Part shown: positions 1-4,884 of the stretch, in pieces | Layout: every line of letters starts with the position of its first letter | How positions within the stretch are numbered: the first letter of the stretch is position 1 | Assembly: GCA_030667285.1 (NCBI GenBank) | Contig: DAOUWE010000026.1 | Span: forward strand, 1 to 6,789 | Reading direction: 5' to 3' | DNA length: 6,789 bases | Origin: Candidatus Shapirobacteria bacterium | GTDB taxonomy: Bacteria > Patescibacteriota > Microgenomatia > UBA12405 > JAUWLS01 | The notes under the pieces: generated by a model | Databases searched by the model: none | The model's input: only the letters and a program-made list of their open reading frames with translations | What the model was told of the DNA's origin: nothing | Translations under genes and position numbers: made by a program

Positions 1-2079
1 AAGCTTAAAAAAAGCACGATCCAATCCGTTTTAGCCATTCTGCTTTTCGTTCTTTCCATTATCTCCATTTTTTCCTATTTACAACAAGGATATTTTCCCA
101 CTCGACTTAATCTTCTTTTAATTAAATATCTTGGTTTTTTGTCTATCCTTTTTCCTTTCCTTCTCCTTCATCTCGGCCTTGTCTTTTCCAAAATCAAAAG
201 CCCTTTAAAAGACACCAACGTCTTCATTGGCTTTCTCTTAACTTTCGCTTCCCTTTTGGGATTATTCAAACAGGGGATTATCGGTCAGTTTTTTTGGTCC
301 GAGAGTTCATTTCTCATCACTTCTTTCGGTGCCCTTTTGGTTTTTCTCGGAGGGTCTCTTATCGGTATCGTTGTTCTTTTTAACACCTCTCTTGCCCAAA
401 TACTTTTTCTTTTCCAAAGAATTGGAAGAGGAATTAAGAGATATTCTATTGGACTGGAAAGAAAAACAAAAAAGAAAAAAGAAACTCGCTTTGCTGGAGA
501 TCAATTAAAAATTACTGACCCGTCACCGGCTTCTACTCCTGTCGCTCCCCAACCCGCAAAAACCCCCACTCAAACCTCCCCGGACCTGTCTAAAGGCACC
601 CTGACCTCTTCCCTCCCAAAAAGTCACATCTGGCAATATCCTCCACTTTCGATACTGAGTGATAGTGGTGGCACCAGGGCTGATCGTGGAGACATTAAGA
701 AAAACGCTAACACCATCGAACAAACACTGGAATCTTTTGGTATTACCGCCCGAGTATCGGAAATCAACAAAAGCCCTTCTGTTACCCAATACGCTTTGGA
801 AGTTGCCCTGGGAACAAAATTATCAAAAATAGTCTCTCTCAGTAACGACCTGGCACTGGCTTTAGCCGCTCCCACCGGTCAAATTCGTATTGAAGCTCCC
901 ATCCCGGGCCGTTCCCTCATCGGTATAGAGGTCCCCAATAAATCTTTGGAAATAGTACCCATGCACACCATTATGAACTCTGATGTCATGAAAAAATCCG
1001 AATCTAAAATTACTATTCCCCTGGGTCTCGGAGTGTCAGGCAAACCTTCCGTCGCCGACATTGCTCGAATGCCTCACGTTTTAATCGCCGGTCAAACCGG
1101 ATCCGGAAAATCAGTCTGTATCAATTCCTGGATCAGCTCAATTCTTTTCAGAGCCTCTCCGGAAGAAGTCAGGGTAATTATGGTCGATCCCAAAAGAGTA
1201 GAGCTCACCCGTTACAACGGCATTCCTCATTTACTGACCCCCGTTATTGTCGAGCCGGACAAAGTCCTTCAGTCTTTGGAATGGACTACCTCTCAAATGG
1301 AAAAACGCTACAAGCTTTTTGCTGAAGTCGGAGCCAGGAATATTGAAACCTACAACAATATGGCCGGCTTCCAAACCCTGCCTTACATTCTTTTCATCAT
1401 TGATGAATTAGCCGACATTATGCTTTATGCTCCGGCAGAAATCGAAGACAAAGTGTGCCGCCTGGCTCAAATGGCTCGAGCCACGGGTATTCACTTGGTC
1501 TTGGCTACCCAACGCCCCTCGGTTGATGTTTTAACCGGTCTTATCAAAGCCAATATTCCCACAAGAACCGCTTTCGCTGTCGCCTCGGTCACTGACTCTC
1601 GAGTCATTCTCGACTCCCCCGGCGCAGAAAAACTTCTTGGTAGGGGAGACATGCTTTACATTCCTCCGGATTTGGCCAAACCTCTTCGTTTCCAAGGCGC
1701 TCTTATTTCTGATACCGAAATTGGAAAACTTGTCGGTTTTTTGAAAAAACAACAACAACCGGAATACAACCAAGAAATATCTACTCATCCCGTATCTGCC
1801 CCCGGAGGCAGCAAAACACTTTTAGTTGACGGGGAAGAGCGAGACGAGAAATTTAAAGAAGCTCTCGATTTGGTTGTTAGTAGTGGTAAGGCCTCGGCTT
1901 CTCTTCTTCAGCGACGATTAAAGCTCGGTTATGCCAGAGCCGCCAGAATTCTTGATCAGCTGGAAAGAGCAGGTGTTGTCGGTCCTGCTGATGGATCCAA
2001 GCCTCGTGAAATTTTGAGTTCCTGTATTCAAGCTGGCTTTCCTTCTCCTTCCGAATCTCTCGAAACAGAAAATTCTTAA
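1..2079 (+). CDS. ftsK: DNA translocase FtsK/SpoIIIE, 5'-partial
   Basis: Membrane-anchored hexameric ATPase that pumps double-stranded DNA through the division septum to finish chromosome segregation. The frame is open from base 1 and the first residues already form a membrane helix, so the true start lies upstream; the TTG at 139 would delete helix 1 and is rejected. Numbering from base 1 gives 692 visible residues. Membrane helices lie at about 7-26, 40-63, 74-89 and 104-127. A Lys- then Pro/Thr-rich linker follows (about 150-210), then the alpha/beta translocase region from about 235, including IRIEAPIPGRSLIGIEVPN. Walker A is GQTGSGKS (364-371) and Walker B is FIIDELADIM (D468, E469). 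Further family motifs are ATQRPSVDVLTG (502-513) and LLGRGDML. The C-terminal gamma winged helix, which in the family reads polarity sequences such as KOPS, is complete: GYARAARILDQLE, then GPADGSKPRE (661-670). The short linker makes it SpoIIIE-sized rather than E. coli-sized. It probably shares a transcript with the RodZ-like gene 9 bases downstream. Confidence 0.96.
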   Translation, partial: KLKKSTIQSVLAILLFVLSIISIFSYLQQGYFPTRLNLLLIKYLGFLSILFPFLLLHLGLVFSKIKSPLKDTNVFIGFLLTFASLLGLFKQGIIGQFFWSESSFLITSFGALLVFLGGSLIGIVVLFNTSLAQILFLFQRIGRGIKRYSIGLERKTKKKKETRFAGDQLKITDPSPASTPVAPQPAKTPTQTSPDLSKGTLTSSLPKSHIWQYPPLSILSDSGGTRADRGDIKKNANTIEQTLESFGITARVSEINKSPSVTQYALEVALGTKLSKIVSLSNDLALALAAPTGQIRIEAPIPGRSLIGIEVPNKSLEIVPMHTIMNSDVMKKSESKITIPLGLGVSGKPSVADIARMPHVLIAGQTGSGKSVCINSWISSILFRASPEEVRVIMVDPKRVELTRYNGIPHLLTPVIVEPDKVLQSLEWTTSQMEKRYKLFAEVGARNIETYNNMAGFQTLPYILFIIDELADIMLYAPAEIEDKVCRLAQMARATGIHLVLATQRPSVDVLTGLIKANIPTRTAFAVASVTDSRVILDSPGAEKLLGRGDMLYIPPDLAKPLRFQGALISDTEIGKLVGFLKKQQQPEYNQEISTHPVSAPGGSKTLLVDGEERDEKFKEALDLVVSSGKASASLLQRRLKLGYARAARILDQLERAGVVGPADGSKPREILSSCIQAGFPSPSESLETENS

Positions 2080-2083
2080 GAAT
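2072..2083. other. 12-base perfect palindrome at the ftsK stop codon
   Basis: ATTCTTAAGAAT is a perfect inverted repeat spanning the ftsK TAA and ending 5 bases before the ATG of the RodZ-like gene. It has no loop and no U-run, so it is not an intrinsic terminator. It may be fortuitous, since a 12-base palindrome is expected about once or twice by chance in a window of this size. Confidence 0.2.
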
Positions 2084-2088
2084 CCAAT

Positions 2089-2709
2089 ATGAAATCGGTC
2101 GGAACTATTCTAAAAGAAGAACGCAAAAAACTTGGCCTAAGTCTTAAAACTGTCTCTCAGAAGACCAAAATTTCTCTAAAAATCCTCCACCGTCTTGAAA
2201 AAAATCAATTTCAAAAACTGCCGGGAGAACCCTACTGCTCTCTTTTTGTTAAAGATTACGCTCAGTTTTTATCACTTCCTCCCCAAAAAACAGTCGCCAT
2301 TTGTCGTCGTGATCTGAAAGAGCTTAAAAAACCATCTCTGCCGAGATCTCAGTCTCAGTTAAACTTTACTCCCAAATTTACTGTTTCTATTCTCATCCTT
2401 GTCAGCATTCTGTTTTTCAGCTTTTATCTTTTTTATCAATACCGGCAATTCCAAAAACCCCCCTCTCTGGAAGTGGCTTGGCCTGCTACCGAATCAATTA
2501 GTAAAAATGAATTCGAACTTAGAGGAATTACTGACCCCGAAAGCGTTATTCGTGTTAACGAAAAACCAATTATTGTCGACCCGAAGGGTAATTTTTTTAC
2601 GGTTGTTAAACTTAAGCCGGGAGCCAATACTATTCGTATTGAAGCCGTTTCTCTAAACAAAAAATCCACTATTCAAGAAAAAATAGTCGGATATACCTCT
2701 ATGCCTTGA
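2089..2709 (+). CDS. RodZ-like membrane protein: HTH domain, one TM helix, Ig-like tail
   Basis: A 206-residue bitopic protein. Residues 1-75 match the RodZ-type helix-turn-helix (HTH_25), with GTILKEERKKLGLSLKTVS, TKISLKILHRLEKNQF, LPGEPYCSLFVKDYAQFL. In RodZ this domain sits in the cytoplasm and binds MreB rather than acting mainly as a DNA regulator. A basic stretch (about 78-96) precedes one membrane helix (about 97-116), predicting N-in, C-out topology. The outer part (about 125-203) looks like a small beta-sandwich of the glucodextranase-B/Ig-like kind: FELRGITDPESVIRVNEKPI, then DPKGNFFTVVKLKPGANTIR. The usual RodZ C-terminal domain (DUF4115) is not apparent. The start is the ATG 9 bases after the ftsK stop; there is no Shine-Dalgarno sequence and no convincing promoter, so co-transcription with ftsK is likely. 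Whether it works with MreB cannot be told here. Confidence is high for the HTH-TM architecture and moderate for RodZ-like function and the Ig-like assignment. Confidence 0.85.
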   Translation: MKSVGTILKEERKKLGLSLKTVSQKTKISLKILHRLEKNQFQKLPGEPYCSLFVKDYAQFLSLPPQKTVAICRRDLKELKKPSLPRSQSQLNFTPKFTVSILILVSILFFSFYLFYQYRQFQKPPSLEVAWPATESISKNEFELRGITDPESVIRVNEKPIIVDPKGNFFTVVKLKPGANTIRIEAVSLNKKSTIQEKIVGYTSMP

Positions 2710-2733
2710 CCTTCTCTGTTATTTTGCTAACCT
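2706..2733 (+). promoter_or_regulatory. Putative promoter of the small membrane protein gene
   Basis: TTGACC (2706-2711) matches the -35 consensus at five of six bases and overlaps the TGA stop of the RodZ-like gene. A 16-base spacer leads to TAACCT (2728-2733), a weak -10 (three of six) helped by an extended-10 TG at 2725-2726. The predicted transcription start is at 2739-2740, on the ATG of the next gene, so the mRNA would be leaderless. The reading rests on motif spacing and on similar placement before two other genes. Confidence 0.5.
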
Positions 2734-2738
2734 TTGAT

Positions 2739-3044
2739 ATGGACATTACTCAGCTTGCCCCCTATCTTTTAATTTTTGTTGTCACTTCTCTCACCGCAAT
2801 TCTTATTATTTCCGGTATCTGGGTTATTAAAATTCTCAAAGAATTTCTGCAAACTGTTCGGCAAATTAACAGTATTTTAGATGACACCAAGGTCGTTTCT
2901 GAATCTGTAGCTGAACCCGTGGCCACCTTTTCAGATTTCTTAATGGGCCTAAGAAGCGGTTTAGACCTTGTCACTAGATTGGTACAAAAAAACGAAAAGA
3001 AGAAAAAGCCCTCCTCTGTCAAAACACAAACCCCGAAGAAGTAA
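2739..3044 (+). CDS. Small single-pass membrane protein of unknown function (DUF948-like shape)
   Basis: A 101-residue protein I do not recognise as a named gene. It has a short N-terminus (MDITQLAP), one membrane helix (about 8-33), an amphipathic, probably coiled-coil-prone segment (about 34-85), and a very basic tail (QKNEKKKKPSSVKTQTPKK). The order of helix, amphipathic helix and Lys-rich end resembles DUF948/YtxH-like small envelope proteins, but that is shape similarity only. The basic tail makes a cytoplasmic C-terminus likely. The ATG at 2739 is chosen over the TTG at 2706 because 2706 overlaps the previous gene and because promoter-like elements occupy the space between. It lies 29 bases after the RodZ-like gene and 24 bases before alaS. 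Confidence 0.75.
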   Translation: MDITQLAPYLLIFVVTSLTAILIISGIWVIKILKEFLQTVRQINSILDDTKVVSESVAEPVATFSDFLMGLRSGLDLVTRLVQKNEKKKKPSSVKTQTPKK

Positions 3045-3056
3045 CTCGGTTTGGTT

Positions 3057-3062
3057 TATAAT
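3057..3062 (+). promoter_or_regulatory. Consensus -10 box (TATAAT) before alaS
   Basis: This is a perfect TATAAT whose last base is 6 bases upstream of the ATG at 3069. If it is the -10, position +1 falls exactly on the A of that ATG, giving a leaderless mRNA. No recognisable -35 lies 16-18 bases upstream, so the call rests on the -10 and its placement. The box lies inside the extra codons that a TTG start at 3051 would add, which favours 3069. Confidence 0.55.
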
Positions 3063-3068
3063 ATCTTC

Positions 3069-4847
3069 ATGCAGGCTAGAGAACTAAAGGAAAAATACAT
3101 AAAATTTTTCCTGGGCAAAAAGCATGTTGAAATACCCTCCGTCTCTCTTGTTCCCGAAAACGATCGATCCGCTCTCTTTGTCTCTGCCGGCATGCATCCC
3201 CTGGTTCCCTACCTTCTTGGCCAACCCCATCCTTCCGGCAAAAGACTGGTCTCTGTTCAAGAATGTCTTCGAACAGGAGACATTGAAGAAGTCGGAGATA
3301 CCACTCACCATACTTGGTTTGAAATGTTGGGCAATTGGTCCTTAGGAGATTATTTCAAAAAAGAATCTCTTGCCATGAGTTTTGAGTTTATCACCAAAGT
3401 TCTCAATATTGATCCCAAACTTTTACACGTCACTTGTTTTGAGGGCGATAAAGATGCTCCTCGAGATGAAACCTCAGCTGATGCCTGGAAAAAACTAGGA
3501 ATCAAAAAAGAACGCATCCATTTCCTTCCCAAAAAAGATAACTGGTGGGGACCGGCCGGAACCACTGGACCCTGCGGTCCTGATAGCGAAATCTTTGTTG
3601 ATATTTTCCCCGATCTTCCTGACGAAAATTTTGTTAAAGGCAACCTTCGAGGCCGCTACATGGAAACCTGGAACAATGTTTTTATGGAATACAACAAAGG
3701 TAAAAAAGAAAAATATTCTCCACTTTCTCAAGTAAACGTAGACACCGGCATGGGAATAGAAAGAACAGTTGCTATTTTAAACGGCCTGGCTGATAGTTAC
3801 CAATCTTCCATCTGGCTACCAATTATTAAAAAAATAGAAACTCAAACCGGACTGCCTTACCTCAAAAATCAAGCTCCTATTCGTATCATTGCCGATCACA
3901 TTCGTTCTGCGGTCTTTCTTCTTGCTGACGATGTGGAACCTTCCCCCAAAGAAGCAGGTTATGTTCTAAGAAGATTAATAAGAAGAGCCATAGTTCAAGC
4001 CAAAAGTCTTGGTTTGAGCGAAAATTTCACCTCTGATCTTGCCGAGGTCGTTATGGAAAACAAAAACAATTACGCCGGCGACTATCCGGAACTTGAAAGA
4101 AACCAAGATCTTATTTTAAAAAGTCTGGATGATGAAGAAAACCGCTTTCGAGTAACTCTAGACAAAGGTTTGAAAGAAATTTCTCGCCTCATAAAGAAAA
4201 AAGAACTTTCCGGTCTTAATGCCTTCAATATCTACCAAACCCACGGTTTCCCCCTCGAAATGATTATTGAAGAAGCCCGAAAATCAAATTACTCGCTCTC
4301 TTCTGATTTCCAAGAAGCGTTTGAAGAAACCAAAAAGGGACACGTCAAGCTTTCCCAAACTGCCGCCAAGGGCAAGTTCGCCGGAGGTCTTTCCGGTAAT
4401 GATCCTCAAGTCCTCAAGTATCACACCGCCACCCATCTTTTACACTCCGCCCTAAGAAAGATTCTTGGAGATCATGTTAAACAAAGCGGTAGCAATATCA
4501 CCACCGAAAGACTTCGTTTTGATTTTACCCACCCTCAAAAACTAACCGAAGAAGAAATTAAAAAAACAGAGAATTTGGTAAACGATTACATAAAATCTGC
4601 CCTCCCCATCACTCAAAAAACCATGACTTATGAAGAATCTCAAAAACAGGGGATTATCTCTTTCTTCAAAGATCACTATCCCGAAAAAGTAACTGCTTAT
4701 TTCATTGGAAACGAAAAAGACCCTGTCTCTGCCGAGCTATGCATGGGTCCTCACGTAAAAAACACCGAAGATTTGGGAAGATTCACTATTCAAAAAGAAG
4801 AAAGCTCCGGCTCCGGAAAACGCCGTATCTACGCCCTCCTGTCTTAA
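3069..4847 (+). CDS. alaS: Alanine--tRNA ligase, minimal form lacking the C-terminal (C-Ala) domain
   Basis: Charges tRNA-Ala with alanine in the cytoplasm, using ATP, and clears mischarged Ser/Gly. It has 592 residues against about 875 in E. coli. Class II motif 1 is around HVEIPSVSLVPENDRSALFV (19-38). Motif 2 spans about 59-97, with TTHHTWFEMLGNWSLGDYFK. Motif 3 is VDTGMGIERTVAILNG (224-239). The tRNA-recognition helices contain IIADHIRSAVFLLADDVEPS and GYVLRRLIRRA (273-307). The editing domain keeps all four metal ligands: HTATH (H452, H456) and CMGPH (C558, H562). The protein stops 30 residues after H562, at SGSGKRRIYALLS, so the linker, DHHA1 and C-Ala part is absent. The stretch between motif 3 and the editing domain is also about 100 residues shorter than I recall for E. 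coli, where the first zinc ligands are H564/H568. The ATG at 3069 is preferred to TTG 3051: the protein then starts MQARELKEKYIKFF as usual for AlaRS, and TATAAT lies just upstream. There is no Shine-Dalgarno sequence. Confidence 0.96.
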   Translation: MQARELKEKYIKFFLGKKHVEIPSVSLVPENDRSALFVSAGMHPLVPYLLGQPHPSGKRLVSVQECLRTGDIEEVGDTTHHTWFEMLGNWSLGDYFKKESLAMSFEFITKVLNIDPKLLHVTCFEGDKDAPRDETSADAWKKLGIKKERIHFLPKKDNWWGPAGTTGPCGPDSEIFVDIFPDLPDENFVKGNLRGRYMETWNNVFMEYNKGKKEKYSPLSQVNVDTGMGIERTVAILNGLADSYQSSIWLPIIKKIETQTGLPYLKNQAPIRIIADHIRSAVFLLADDVEPSPKEAGYVLRRLIRRAIVQAKSLGLSENFTSDLAEVVMENKNNYAGDYPELERNQDLILKSLDDEENRFRVTLDKGLKEISRLIKKKELSGLNAFNIYQTHGFPLEMIIEEARKSNYSLSSDFQEAFEETKKGHVKLSQTAAKGKFAGGLSGNDPQVLKYHTATHLLHSALRKILGDHVKQSGSNITTERLRFDFTHPQKLTEEEIKKTENLVNDYIKSALPITQKTMTYEESQKQGIISFFKDHYPEKVTAYFIGNEKDPVSAELCMGPHVKNTEDLGRFTIQKEESSGSGKRRIYALLS

Positions 4848-4848
4848 C

Positions 4849-4877
4849 TGGAAACTATACCCAAAGCTTAGTAGACT
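4849..4877 (+). promoter_or_regulatory. Putative promoter of the baseplate-J-like membrane protein gene
   Basis: TGGAAA (4849-4854) and TAGACT (4872-4877) each match the -35 and -10 consensus at four of six bases, separated by 17 bases. TAGACT ends 6 bases before the ATG at 4884, so +1 would fall on the A of the start codon, as at alaS. The individual boxes are weak; the spacing and the recurrence at neighbouring genes are the main support. The 36-base gap holds no terminator hairpin with a U-run. Confidence 0.4.
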
Positions 4878-4884
4878 TAGTCTA
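4872..4884. promoter_or_regulatory. 13-base palindrome over the -10 box and start codon
   Basis: TAGACT-T-AGTCTA is a perfect inverted repeat with six-base arms and one central base. It covers the putative -10 and ends on the A of the ATG at 4884. CTTAGT also occurs twice nearby (4867-4872 and 4876-4881). It could be an operator or a small hairpin; one occurrence cannot separate this from chance. Confidence 0.25.

Noticed and set aside
1..480. Strong pyrimidine richness of the + strand
   Set aside because: It coincides with four membrane helices, whose Phe/Leu/Ile/Ser codons are T- and C-rich, so no separate signal is needed.
307..1061. Reverse-strand open frames opposite ftsK (and others opposite alaS and the last gene)
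   Set aside because: They lie wholly within strongly supported genes, their translations show no domain, and such frames are expected opposite these codon patterns.
2399..2656. An 85-codon + strand frame inside the RodZ-like gene
   Set aside because: It overlaps the TM and Ig-like region of a clear gene in another frame and its translation has no recognisable structure.
2707..2709. TGA read as glycine (code 25, as in SR1/Gracilibacteria)
   Set aside because: No gene contains an in-frame TGA, glycine is always GGN, and reading through this TGA adds only seven residues before a TAA.
3051..3068. Six-codon N-terminal extension of alaS from TTG 3051
   Set aside because: The extension contains a perfect TATAAT, and starting at ATG 3069 gives the usual AlaRS N-terminus.
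4848..4883. Intrinsic terminator after alaS
   Set aside because: The only inverted repeat is the short palindrome ending on the next ATG; it is not GC-rich and is not followed by a T-run.
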